From positions 1 through 21,692 of the forward strand of contig JASBTO010000137.1 of NCBI GenBank assembly GCA_030148365.1: a DNA stretch of 21,692 bases. Reading direction: 5' to 3'. The translations under genes were made by a program, and so were the position numbers. Positions 7,916 to 16,900 of the stretch are shown one piece after another (the stretch's first letter is position 1; every line of letters starts with the position of its first letter). Origin of the DNA: Kangiellaceae bacterium. GTDB lineage: Bacteria; Pseudomonadota; Gammaproteobacteria; Enterobacterales; Kangiellaceae. A model generated the notes under the pieces. The model was given only the letters and a program-made list of their open reading frames with translations. It had not been told where the DNA came from and searched no databases.

Positions 7916-10009
7916 GTGAAATCACGTTACCGCTTTGCCCTGTTACCCGCCGCTCTTGCCGGCTGCTTATTGCTAACGCCTGCCGTTGCCCAGCAATCAG
8001 ATGCCAGAAGTCCGGAAGCCCGGACGTTCTTCACCCCTGTTGATATCTTTGATCTTGAATACGCGTCCGACCCGCAAATCTCTCCGGACGGCAAACAGGT
8101 TGTCTATGTGCGCACCTCCATGGACATCCAGACTGACAAAAGCCTCGGCAACCTGTGGACTGTCAGTGCCGACGGCAGCAATCACCGACCGCTGACCGCG
8201 ACCGGCAGCGCCTCGTCTCCCCGCTGGTCACCGGACGGGAAAAAACTTCTCTATGTGTCCGGCGAGTCAGGCAAGCCGGAACTGTTCATGCGCTGGATGG
8301 ATACCGGCCAAACGGGTCGGCTGAGCAATCTGCCGAAACCGCCATCGGGCATACGCTGGTCACCGGATGGCAAATTGATCGCCTTTTCCATGCCGGTCAA
8401 ATCGGACCCCGAGCCGATGGCGAAAATGCCCGGCAAACCGGAAGGCGCCAAGTGGGCAAAGCCGGCAATAGTGATCGACAGCCTTTACTATCGCGCCGAT
8501 GGTGACGGCTACTGGGATAACAGCTTCGACCAACTGTTCGTGATGCCCGCGGAAGGCGGCACGCCGAGACAGCTGACCTACGGCAACTTCAACCATAACG
8601 GTGATTTCAGCTGGAGTGGCGATAGCGCATCGCTGATCATCTCCGCCAATCGCCATGACGACTGGGAATACAAGCCGTTCAACTCGGAGCTGTATCGCGT
8701 CGCCCTGGACGGCAGCGAACCTGAAGCATTGACCGATCGTGACGGCCCGGACCAGAGCCCGAGGGTATCGCCAGACGGCAAAAAGATTGCGTTTCTGGGG
8801 TTTGACGATCGTCGCCAGGGTTACCAGTTGACCGATCTCTACGTGATGGATACCGATGGTGGCAATCGCCGCAACCTGACTGAAGAGCTGGATCGCAGTG
8901 TCTCTTCCCTGGCCTGGGGTCCCCGTGGCAAAGACCTGTTCATTCAATACGACGATCAGGGTCATACCCGGATCGCCAGACTCAGTCTCCGTGGCAAGTT
9001 GAATAACCTGGTCTCTGAGGTCGGCGGCCTGTCTCTCGGTCGCCCTTATTCCGGCGGCAGTTTCAGCGTCGCCGACAATGGCCGCATAGCCTTCACCAGG
9101 ACCAGTTATCAGCGCCCCTCGGATGTCGCCTTGCACACCGGCAGCAAGGTCCGCACCCTGACTCGTCTCAACGAGGATATATTTGCCCACAAAACCCTCG
9201 GTGAGGTCGAAGAATTCTGGCTTGAATCATCCGCCGATCAGCGCAAGATACAAGCCTGGCTGGTGAAACCACCCGGCTTCCAGCCCGGCAAAAAATACCC
9301 GCTGGTGCTGGAAATCCATGGCGGCCCCTTCGCCAATTATGGCGCCCGTTTTTCCTCCGAGGTCCAGCTGTTTGCCAGTGCCGGATATCTGGTGCTTTAC
9401 GTCAATCCCCGCGGCAGCACCAGCTACGGCCAGGAATTCGGCAACCTGATCCATCACAATTATCCGGGTCAGGACTATGATGACCTGATGTCAGCCGTGG
9501 ACACAGTGGTTGAGCGGGGTATCGCGGATCCTGACAACCTGTTTGTCACCGGCGGTAGCGGTGGCGGCGTGCTGACGGCCTGGATAGTCGGCAGCACCGA
9601 CCGGTTCAGCGCGGCGGTGGTTGCCAAACCGGTCATCAACTGGACCAGCTTCGTGCTGACCGCCGACTTTTACCCCTTCTTTACCGATTACTGGTTCCCC
9701 GCCAAGCCCTGGGAAGATCCGATGCACTACTGGCAGCGCTCACCCCTGTCGAAAGTCGCCAACGTCACCACGCCGACCATGCTGCTGACCGGCGAGGCTG
9801 ACTACCGGACGCCGATCTCCGAGACCGAACAGTTCTACCAGGCTCTGAAACTCGAAAAGGTGGAGACCGCCATGGTGCGGATCCCCGACGCGCCCCACGG
9901 GATCGCTCGCCGGCCCAGCAACCTGATCAGCAAGGTGGCCCATATCCTCGCCTGGTTCGAGCGTTATCGGGACGGCACCAATAACAACCAGACCGCTGAG
10001 AAAAATTGA
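7916..10009 (+). CDS. Exported S9-family (prolyl oligopeptidase-like) serine peptidase
   Basis: A 697-residue secreted peptidase. Residues 1-25 are a signal sequence (KSRYR, then a hydrophobic core, then AVA before Gln26). A LAGC lipobox-like sequence ends at C17, so lipoprotein processing is an alternative. Residues 45-420 form a beta-propeller with SPDGK-type WD40-like repeats at 56, 105, 149 and 285, which gates access in this family. The C-terminal alpha/beta-hydrolase domain begins near 455 and holds the nucleophile S548 in GGSGGG, then D629 in GEADYRTP and H661 in DAPHGI, a complete triad. Such enzymes cleave short peptides, probably in the periplasm. The GTG start has GAGGAG five bases upstream. 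The stop overlaps the next gene's ATG by one base. Confidence 0.93.
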   Translation: MKSRYRFALLPAALAGCLLLTPAVAQQSDARSPEARTFFTPVDIFDLEYASDPQISPDGKQVVYVRTSMDIQTDKSLGNLWTVSADGSNHRPLTATGSASSPRWSPDGKKLLYVSGESGKPELFMRWMDTGQTGRLSNLPKPPSGIRWSPDGKLIAFSMPVKSDPEPMAKMPGKPEGAKWAKPAIVIDSLYYRADGDGYWDNSFDQLFVMPAEGGTPRQLTYGNFNHNGDFSWSGDSASLIISANRHDDWEYKPFNSELYRVALDGSEPEALTDRDGPDQSPRVSPDGKKIAFLGFDDRRQGYQLTDLYVMDTDGGNRRNLTEELDRSVSSLAWGPRGKDLFIQYDDQGHTRIARLSLRGKLNNLVSEVGGLSLGRPYSGGSFSVADNGRIAFTRTSYQRPSDVALHTGSKVRTLTRLNEDIFAHKTLGEVEEFWLESSADQRKIQAWLVKPPGFQPGKKYPLVLEIHGGPFANYGARFSSEVQLFASAGYLVLYVNPRGSTSYGQEFGNLIHHNYPGQDYDDLMSAVDTVVERGIADPDNLFVTGGSGGGVLTAWIVGSTDRFSAAVVAKPVINWTSFVLTADFYPFFTDYWFPAKPWEDPMHYWQRSPLSKVANVTTPTMLLTGEADYRTPISETEQFYQALKLEKVETAMVRIPDAPHGIARRPSNLISKVAHILAWFERYRDGTNNNQTAEKN

Positions 10010-10536
10010 TGATGAAACCCCTAGTTGCGCAGCTGGAAACCGAACGCCTGCTGCTTCGCCAGTGGCGCCCCGATGACTATGAATCCTACGCCGCCATCTG
10101 CGCCGATCCGGAGGTCATGACCTGGTTGGGTGGCAAGCCCTATACGCCCGAAGAGGCCTGGCGACACATGGCCTACAATATCGGCCACTGGCAAATACGG
10201 GGCTATGGCCACTGGGCCGTGGAAGAAAAAAGCTCCGGCGACTTCATCGGCCGGCTGGGCTTCTACAATCCGGAAGGCTGGCCCGGTTTCGAGATCGGCT
10301 GGACCCTGGGCCGACAATCCTGGGGCAAGGGCTACGCGACCGAGGGCGGCCGCGCAGCCTTGCACGCAGCCTTTACCACCATGGGCCGGGACAGGGTAAT
10401 CAGCCTGATCCATCCCGAGAATCGCAACTCCATCCGGGTGGTGGAGAAACTCGGCGGCGTGCCCGAAGGCAAGACCCGTGTCCTCGGTATTGACGTCAAT
10501 CTTTACGCCATCGACAAGCAGGAAGAAAATGCATAA
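10009..10536 (+). CDS. GNAT family N-acetyltransferase, RimJ/RimL-like
   Basis: A 175-residue acetyltransferase of the RimJ/RimL type (Acetyltransf_3). It opens with LETERLLLRQWRPDDYESY (9-27), has the acetyl-CoA pyrophosphate loop RQSWGKGYATEGG (102-114), and ends the core with HPENRNSIRVVEKLG (135-149), the N-x-x-S-x-x-V-x-E-K-x-G hallmark. It would move acetyl from acetyl-CoA to an amine; members act on ribosomal proteins, amino acids or small molecules, and the target cannot be told. The ATG at 10009 shares its A with the upstream TGA (TGATG), so translation is probably coupled to the peptidase gene; TTG 10006 and ATG 10012 are alternatives. Its end overlaps bioA by eight bases. Confidence 0.9.
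   Translation: MMKPLVAQLETERLLLRQWRPDDYESYAAICADPEVMTWLGGKPYTPEEAWRHMAYNIGHWQIRGYGHWAVEEKSSGDFIGRLGFYNPEGWPGFEIGWTLGRQSWGKGYATEGGRAALHAAFTTMGRDRVISLIHPENRNSIRVVEKLGGVPEGKTRVLGIDVNLYAIDKQEENA
10520..10525 (+). promoter_or_regulatory. Shine-Dalgarno that fixes the bioA start
   Basis: AGGAAG lies three bases before the ATG at 10529. The bioA frame is open upstream to 10478, but this site and the family-typical N-terminus select 10529. Confidence 0.6.
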
Positions 10537-11884
10537 TCCCGATTTGAAAGAGCGCGATCTTGCCCACCTGTGGCACCCGTGCAGCCAGATGAAAGACCAC
10601 GAGCGTTATCCGTTGATCCCCATCAAGCGGGGTGAGGGCGTATGGCTCGAAGACTATGAAGGCAATCGCTATCTCGATGCCGTCAGTTCCTGGTGGGTCA
10701 ACGCTTTCGGTCACGCCAACCCCCGCATCAATCAGGCGATCAAGGATCAACTGGATCAGCTCGAACACGCCATATTCGCGGGCTTCAGCCACGGTCCCGG
10801 CATCGATCTGGCGGAGCGGTTATGCGCCATTACTCCGGCCGGGCTCAACAAGGTGTTCTATGGCGACAATGGCTCGTCGGCGGTGGAAATCGCCCTCAAG
10901 ATGAGTTTTCAGTACTGGCAGAATCGGGGTCGACCGGAGAAGCAAAAGTTCGTCGCCCTGAAAAACGGTTATCACGGCGAAACCATCGGCGCCCTGTCCG
11001 TCGGCGATGTCGATCTCTACAAGGCGACCTTCAAGCCGCTGCTGTTCGACGTCATGATGGCGCCCTCTCCCGATTGCTTCTACCGGGAGCCGGGTGAATC
11101 CTGGAGGGATTATTCCCTGCGCCAGTTCATCCATATGGAAGCCTTGCTGGAGGAAAACCACAAGCAGGTCGCGGCTGTCATAGTCGAGCCGCTGGTGCAG
11201 TGCGCCGGCAACATGCGCATGTACCATCCGGTGTACCTGGAAAAACTGCGGGCTTGTTGCGATCGGCTCGGCGTCCATCTGATCCTGGATGAAATCGCCG
11301 TCGGCTTCGGACGTACCGGCAAACTTTTCGCCAGTGAACATGCCGGCATCAGTCCCGACTTCATGTGTGTCTCCAAGGCACTCACCGGCGGCTATCTGCC
11401 CTTGTCCGCTGTGCTCACCACGGACGAGGTTTACGAAGCCTTCTATCACGACTACGAGACCCTGAAAGGCTTCCTGCACTCCCACAGTTATACCGGCAAT
11501 CCGGTAGCTTGCGCCGCCGCTCTGGCGACCCTGGATATTTTCGAGAGCGACAAGGTGATCGAAAACAATCAGACCCTGGTGGCCGCGCTCAAACGCGCCG
11601 GTGACAAACTTGCCGACCACCCCAACGTCATCGATGTGCGTCAGACCGGCATGATCCTGGCGGCCGAAATGGGCAAGGACAAAAGCACGCGGGAAGAATA
11701 CGACTGGCGGCAGCGACGGGGCATGCGCGTTTATGAGTACGCGATGTCAAAAGGTGCCTTGCTGCGACCCCTCGCGAATGTCGTCTACTTCATGCCCCCC
11801 TACGTGATCACACCCGAGCAGATTGACTGGCTGGCGGACATCGCCTGGCAGGGTATCGACAAGGCGACCGCCGGTGCGGACTAA
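10529..11884 (+). CDS. bioA: Adenosylmethionine--8-amino-7-oxononanoate transaminase
   Basis: BioA converts 8-amino-7-oxononanoate to 7,8-diaminopelargonate in biotin synthesis, using S-adenosylmethionine as amino donor and PLP as cofactor. The 451-residue protein is full length. It begins with the family-typical HLWHPCSQMKDHE (13-25), then AVSSWWVNAFGH (51-62), whose aromatic residues line the substrate pocket, then DEIAVGFGRTG (254-264), where D254 holds the PLP ring nitrogen, and SKALTGG (282-288), where K283 is the PLP-binding lysine. The ATG at 10529 overlaps the end of the GNAT gene by eight bases, and the stop overlaps rsmE by eleven. No other biotin genes are in view, so bioA is scattered from the rest of the pathway, as in Pseudomonas. 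Confidence 0.97.
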   Translation: MHNPDLKERDLAHLWHPCSQMKDHERYPLIPIKRGEGVWLEDYEGNRYLDAVSSWWVNAFGHANPRINQAIKDQLDQLEHAIFAGFSHGPGIDLAERLCAITPAGLNKVFYGDNGSSAVEIALKMSFQYWQNRGRPEKQKFVALKNGYHGETIGALSVGDVDLYKATFKPLLFDVMMAPSPDCFYREPGESWRDYSLRQFIHMEALLEENHKQVAAVIVEPLVQCAGNMRMYHPVYLEKLRACCDRLGVHLILDEIAVGFGRTGKLFASEHAGISPDFMCVSKALTGGYLPLSAVLTTDEVYEAFYHDYETLKGFLHSHSYTGNPVACAAALATLDIFESDKVIENNQTLVAALKRAGDKLADHPNVIDVRQTGMILAAEMGKDKSTREEYDWRQRRGMRVYEYAMSKGALLRPLANVVYFMPPYVITPEQIDWLADIAWQGIDKATAGAD

Positions 11885-12605
11885 CCGGATTTATATCAAT
11901 GCCGCATTGAATCCCGGGACGGAAGTCACGCTGGAGGGCAGTGCGGCCAATCACATCATTCGGGTATTGCGTCTGAAAGTCGGCGCGCCCCTGGAACTGT
12001 TCAACGGCGACGATCATGCTTACGGCGCCAGCATCACCGGCATGGATCGCCGCACAGTTCGGGTACACATCAAGGACAGCCACAAGGATTCCCGGGAGTC
12101 GCCTTTTCCCATCCATCTGTGGCAAGGGATTTCCCGCGGCGACAAGATGGATCTCGTTATCCAGAAGGCCGTTGAACTGGGGGTCTCTGAGATTACGCCG
12201 TTGTTCACCGAACGCTGCGGCGTGCGTCTGCCGCCGGAGCGCCTGCAGAAAAAACTCGACCATTGGCGCAAGGTCGTGATCAGCGCTTGCGAGCAATGCG
12301 GCCGCAATCGGGTGCCGATCATCCATGACGCCGAAGACTTTCCGGCACTGCTGTCCCGTCAGCCTTTCCCCGCCGGTCTCGTACTGGATCCGAAAGCAGC
12401 GCAATCGCTATCTGCCTGCTCGATCGGGAAGGAGGACATCAGTCTTTTTGTCGGCCCGGAAGGCGGCCTGACGGAGCAGGAAATCAACACACTGATTGAA
12501 GCCGGCGCCGAAAGCGTGACTCTCGGACCCAGGATCCTGCGCACGGAAACAGCGCCGTTGGTGGCAATCAGTTTACTGCAGGCAAAATACGGGGATTTGG
12601 GATAA
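11874..12605 (+). CDS. rsmE: 16S rRNA (uracil-1498-N3)-methyltransferase
   Basis: RsmE methylates N3 of U1498 in 16S rRNA with SAM, acting on the assembled 30S subunit. The product is 243 residues, the same as I recall for Escherichia coli RsmE. An N-terminal PUA-like RNA-binding domain begins NRIYINAAL and contains HIIRVLRLKVG (27-37). The C-terminal SPOUT trefoil-knot domain has GISRGDKMDLVIQKAVELG (85-103), FVGPEGGLT (192-200) and LGPRILRTETAP (217-228), the SAM-binding knot. The open frame extends upstream, but GTG at 11874 gives the standard N-terminus. It overlaps bioA by eleven bases, closing a four-gene coupled operon, and is convergent with chpC. Confidence 0.96.
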   Translation: MRTNRIYINAALNPGTEVTLEGSAANHIIRVLRLKVGAPLELFNGDDHAYGASITGMDRRTVRVHIKDSHKDSRESPFPIHLWQGISRGDKMDLVIQKAVELGVSEITPLFTERCGVRLPPERLQKKLDHWRKVVISACEQCGRNRVPIIHDAEDFPALLSRQPFPAGLVLDPKAAQSLSACSIGKEDISLFVGPEGGLTEQEINTLIEAGAESVTLGPRILRTETAPLVAISLLQAKYGDLG

Positions 12606-12631
12606 ACAAGCAGCTTTTCTTTCGGACAGAT

Positions 12632-12658
12632 CCCGGATTCCATTGCCTTCCATCCGGG
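12632..12658. terminator. Hairpin between convergent rsmE and chpC
   Basis: CCCGGAT (12632-12638) and ATCCGGG (12652-12658) form a perfect seven-pair stem around a 13-base loop, in the 152-base gap where two operons converge. No T-run follows on either strand. It could help end transcripts from both sides, but intrinsic termination is not clearly supported. Confidence 0.35.
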
Positions 12659-12757
12659 CTACAACCTTTAGAAAGCGGCACTGGTTACCGCCGACCTGAC
12701 GCCGCCGGGGCACCGAATAGTCGATAGCGATGGCCACTGCGAAGCCACCCGCCAGGC

Positions 12758-13222
12758 TCAGGCTACGGCGTCGAGTGCCTTGCTTTCGAGAACTTCCAGA
12801 TCCGGGATCATGACTTCCTTGCCTTCGAGACTGGCGACAGCTTTTACGCCGATGCTGTCAGGGGTGTCGGACGTCAATGTGCAATTATCCGGCGTTACCT
12901 GCATCAGGCGCGGAATACCGGTCACCAGCAGGGCGACATGGGCCATTCTGGCGTTCTGGTTTAGGGTCGTGATCACCGCGATACGACTGCGACGGATTTC
13001 ACTCAGATCCACAGGGCCGGACATGGCTTCCAGCGACAGCAGGGGTATTTTCTGGCCGCGCCAGTTAAGCAAGCCGACAAACCAGGTCGGTTTTCCCTCG
13101 GCGGGCCGGGTGTCCACGTTCATAAAGGGCAGCAATTCGGAAACCGACTGATCGGGGATCACCAGATCACCGTTGGCCAGGGGTAACAGGAAGCTGTTGA
13201 TTTCGTTTGCGGATTCAGACAT
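12758..13222 (-). CDS. chpC: CheW-like adaptor of the Pil-Chp system
   Basis: A 154-residue single-domain CheW-like protein. It begins SFLLPLANGDLVIPDQSVSE (10-29) and contains GLLNWRGQKIPLLSLE (50-65), the CheW pattern in which a receptor/kinase adaptor presents its beta-barrel core. CheW proteins link chemoreceptors to a CheA-type kinase, here probably PilJ to ChpA. The frame is open upstream to 13315, but the ATG at 13222 fits the family and overlaps the chpB stop as TGATG, so translation is likely coupled. The name rests on gene order (pilJ-pilK-chpA-chpB-chpC), since single-domain CheW paralogues look alike. PilI, the main Pil-Chp CheW, would lie off the right edge. Confidence 0.85.
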   Translation of the reverse strand: MSESANEINSFLLPLANGDLVIPDQSVSELLPFMNVDTRPAEGKPTWFVGLLNWRGQKIPLLSLEAMSGPVDLSEIRRSRIAVITTLNQNARMAHVALLVTGIPRLMQVTPDNCTLTSDTPDSIGVKAVASLEGKEVMIPDLEVLESKALDAVA

Positions 13223-13923
13223 CAGCTGGAAATTCCCGGTTGTTGGTTTGAAGATGCGGCAGCGCTTGTGCTGACTTCGTGAAATTTTTGCGCCAATTCT
13301 GCCGGCGAACCGCAAAAATCGGTCTTGACCCGATCCATGACGGCGCCGGGCATACTGTCAGCCCCGCAGGACTCGGGACTTTGTACCCAGACCGGCGCCC
13401 CTGCTTCTGCAAGCCGGACGCAACCCTGGGCACCATCCTCATCCATACCGCTGAATACAATGGCGCCGACTTCGTTGCCGAAAGCGGTGGCGGCGTCGGT
13501 GAAGATCTGATCGATATTCGGCGAGTAGGGAGCCGACCAGTTGTCTTCGGCAAATGCCAGCAGTCCACTACTCAGGATCCGCAGGCGGCGATGCACCGGC
13601 ACGATATAAATATGGCCGGCCTGCATTGACATGGGGCCGCTGACAACTTGCGCTTTCAGACCGGCGTGACCATCGAGCATCTCACGCAGCGAATTGATGA
13701 AGTTTGCATCAATATGCTGGGCCAGCAGGAAACAGGTTTCCGGCAAATTCTCGGGCAGATTATCCAGAAACTCTTTGACGGCCGCCGGCCCGCCCAGGGA
13801 AGCTCCCAATACCCAAAGTCGGCGATGGCCCTGCTCGGGATTGATGAATTTTCTGGTCATGGCTGAGCCGTGCAGAACATTGATTTGTGCGTCAAGCACT
13901 GGCGTTTCCGGCTGCACCTGCAT
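13222..13923 (-). CDS. chpB: CheB-type methylesterase of the Pil-Chp system, no receiver domain
   Basis: CheB-type esterases remove methyl groups from receptor glutamates, here probably on PilJ, opposing PilK. The 233-residue form carries only the catalytic domain, with the triad at S42 in GASLGGP, H70 in QHIDANF and D163 in GMDEDGAQG. ChpB of Pseudomonas is longer, with about 100 extra N-terminal residues. That part is absent here and cannot be hidden upstream, because chpA coding sequence occupies that space. The start is uncertain: GTG 13935, ATG 13923 (chosen, GAG four bases upstream) or ATG 13860. The first two overlap the end of chpA by 44 or 32 bases; the last leaves a 31-base gap. The stop overlaps the chpC ATG. 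Confidence 0.85.
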   Translation of the reverse strand: MQVQPETPVLDAQINVLHGSAMTRKFINPEQGHRRLWVLGASLGGPAAVKEFLDNLPENLPETCFLLAQHIDANFINSLREMLDGHAGLKAQVVSGPMSMQAGHIYIVPVHRRLRILSSGLLAFAEDNWSAPYSPNIDQIFTDAATAFGNEVGAIVFSGMDEDGAQGCVRLAEAGAPVWVQSPESCGADSMPGAVMDRVKTDFCGSPAELAQKFHEVSTSAAASSNQQPGISS

Positions 13924-16900
13924 TTTTCTCGGCACTCAATAATTCTTCGATAGACTCCAGCAGCCCTTCTTCATCAAAGGGCTTGCCAAGATAGCGATCA
14001 ACGCCAATGCTTTCGGCACGGTCGCGGTGTTTCTGACCGGTCCGGGAAGTAATCATGATAATCGGAAGATCAGCATACTTCTCGTCATGGCGTACAACCG
14101 TTGCAAGCTCGAAGCCATCCATCCGCGGCATTTCGATATCGAGTAACATGATATCCGGAATGCGGTCGTGCAACTGGGTCACGGCGTCGACGCCGTCTTT
14201 GGCCGTCATGACCTGGTAGCCGTTGCGCTGCAGCAGACGGGCGGTAACCTTGCGCACCGTGATGGAGTCATCGACCACCATGACCGTCGGCACCAGGCTG
14301 ATTTCCGGCTGGGAAACTTCCTGCACCTTCTCGCCAGTGTCCTCGACGGAATCTTCAAAGCGCTGCGACAGGGTTGGCATATCAAGGATAAGAACCACGC
14401 TGCCGTCACCGAGAATGGTCGCGCCCGTAAGACCGGGTACCGTGGCCAACTGTCGACCAATGGATTTCACAACGATTTCCCGGCTACCGAGCAATTCGTC
14501 GACCTGAACCGCAACCAGTCGCTCTTTGCCCTGCAGGAACAGTACCGGCAAATGACTGGCGGTCTGGTTGATGAAGACCCCGGAGTTTCGATCCAGCAGC
14601 TGACCGAGATAGCGGAGCTGATAATCCTGGCCTGCGTAAGGTACGCGCTTTTCGGAATCCTCGTAGATTTCGGTGATCTCGTCCGGTGCCAGTCGGCTGA
14701 CGCCGGCGATGGCGGTCAGCGGCAGGGCATAGATTTCACCCTTGATCTTGACCATCAGCGCCTGATTGGCCGTGACTGTAAATGGCAGGCGGATGCTGAA
14801 GCGGCTACCCTCGCCCAGTTCGGAATCAATATCAAGCTGGCCGCCCAACTGCAGAATCTCGCTGTTGACGACGTCCATACCCACACCCCGTCCGGAGATC
14901 TGGGTGACCTTTTCCGCGGTACTGAAACCCGGTTGCAGGATCAGGCGATGGGCTTCTTTCTTTGTCGGCTTGTGAGAGGCGCTGATAAGCTCCCGCTCGA
15001 CTGCGCGCTTGCGGACGGTCTCAAGATCGATACCCCGGCCGTCATCGGCAATTTCCATCAGTACGTCTGCACCGCGTCGATACAGATTGATTTCCACTTG
15101 GCCGGTTTCTTTCTTGCCAACTTTCTTGCGAACCTCTGCCGATTCAATACCGTGGTCAATCGCGTTTCTGAGCATGTGCTCCATCGGGGCAACCATGCGC
15201 TCGAGTACGGTCCGATCCATCTCGCCTTCGGCGTGAATTTTGAGGTCGACTTTTTTGCCCAGCTCGTCGCTGATCTTGCGGACCATACGTCGCAGACGGG
15301 ATTCAACACCGGAGAAGGGAACCATCCGCGTACGGGTCAGACGCTCCTGCAGTTCACTGCCGGCGCGGCCCTGTTGCAGAGTGATGGTCTCCGTTTCACT
15401 CAGCAGTACGGCCAGTGCGTCCTTGAGGTTGATAAGGTCACTTGCGGCCTCGGACAGGGAGCGAGCGAGTTCCTGCTGGCGGGTATAGCGATCCATTTCC
15501 AGCGGGTCAAAATCATCCAGTTCAAGACCTGAAGTCTCACGTCGGTAAAGTACCTGGGCCTCGGTTTCGATTTCCAGCTTGCGAAGCTGTTCGCGGAGAC
15601 GATCGACGGTGGATTCCATCTCTTCGATATTGAAGCTCATGGCACCCATTTGCTGTTCGAGGCGGGCTCGGTAAACCGCCGCCTCGCTGGCCAGGTTGAC
15701 CAGACCGTCGAGTACGTCAGCTGCGATACGGACGCTGTCCTGACGGGTTTCCTGCGAATCTTCCGCGTCCTTCTCGCCCTTGCGGCGAATAAAGGGCACA
15801 ACATTGACCGGCACCATGCCTTCGTGAACGGTTTTCTCTTCTTTCGCGGCCCCGGCGATTGCTGCGGTGGCCTTGTCGAGCTCGTCTTCCGCGTCGTCAA
15901 GCTGGCGCAGGAATTGTTCGGGTACGCTCTGGGTCCGGACTTCGGCCGCTTCATCCAGAATTCCGGAGACTTCCGAAATCCCGGTTTGGGTCAGGCCAAT
16001 CAACTCTTCAGTCACCAGCTCGGGCTGGTCGGCAATCCGCGTCAACAGGTGCTGCATTTTGGTGGCGAGTGTCGCCAGGCTTTCCAGTCCTGCGAATTCG
16101 GCACCCTTGTGCAGTTCCTGCATTTGCCGGGCAAGCTCGCGAAGACTTTCTTCGTGCTGGTGATCCTCGACCAGAACCGCCATGCCAGCTTTCATTTCGG
16201 CGAGAATGTCCTGCCCCTCGGCCAGGAAAATATCGAGACTCTCGTGATCCTCGATTTGCTTGCTGGTATCGATGACCGGCTCGGCTTCGCCAGCTTCGAC
16301 GGTATCGCGGGAGTCGTGAATGTAGGCCTGCAATTCCTCGATAAGCGCATTGCCATCGGGCATTTTTTCCGGATCCCGGTAGTGGGCGAACATTTCCAGC
16401 AGCCGATCCTGGGCTCGCTCGGCAAGCGCAATGGCGTCCGGCGTGGCGTCGAGCATCTTGTGGGCAATGGCGCTATACAGCTCTTCCATCTCGTGCGCCA
16501 GATCGCCGATACTTCCAAACCCGGCCATGCGGGCACTACCCTTGAGGGTGTGCAGGTTCCGTTGCAGTTCGGCGACAGTATTCAGATCATCCGGGTTCTC
16601 GTGCCAAACCCGCATCAGATCGGCATCGCTTTCAATCAGCTCCTCCGCCTCTTCCACGAACAGGCCGACAATCTCTTCATCGACAGATGGCTCTGTCTCT
16701 TCTGTCTCTTCTGTCTCTTCTGTCTCTGTGGTTGCCTCGACAGTGTCCTGCCCGGCTTGCCCATCCGTCTCAACCATTACTTCTTCGGATGATCCCGGCT
16801 CAGCCGGCTCGGCTAATTCTTCAGCAGTTTGTTCCGGCGTAGCCTGTTCCTCGACAGCAGTCTCTTCACCGGCAGTTTCTTCTACGGCTGTTTCCGGTAC

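Noticed and set aside
7650..7925. Minus-strand 91-codon open frame between the glycosylase and peptidase genes
   Set aside because: It starts inside the peptidase gene, has no recognisable motif and lies across the expected divergent promoters.
8360..9190. Minus-strand 276-codon open frame inside the S9 peptidase gene
   Set aside because: Antisense shadow of the propeller domain; no family resemblance and no ribosome binding site support.
14168..16792. Long plus-strand open frames (14168-15532 and 15650-16792) opposite chpA
   Set aside because: They are antisense to a strongly supported kinase core and HPt region, have no recognisable domain, and are expected by chance in GC-rich third-codon-position sequence.
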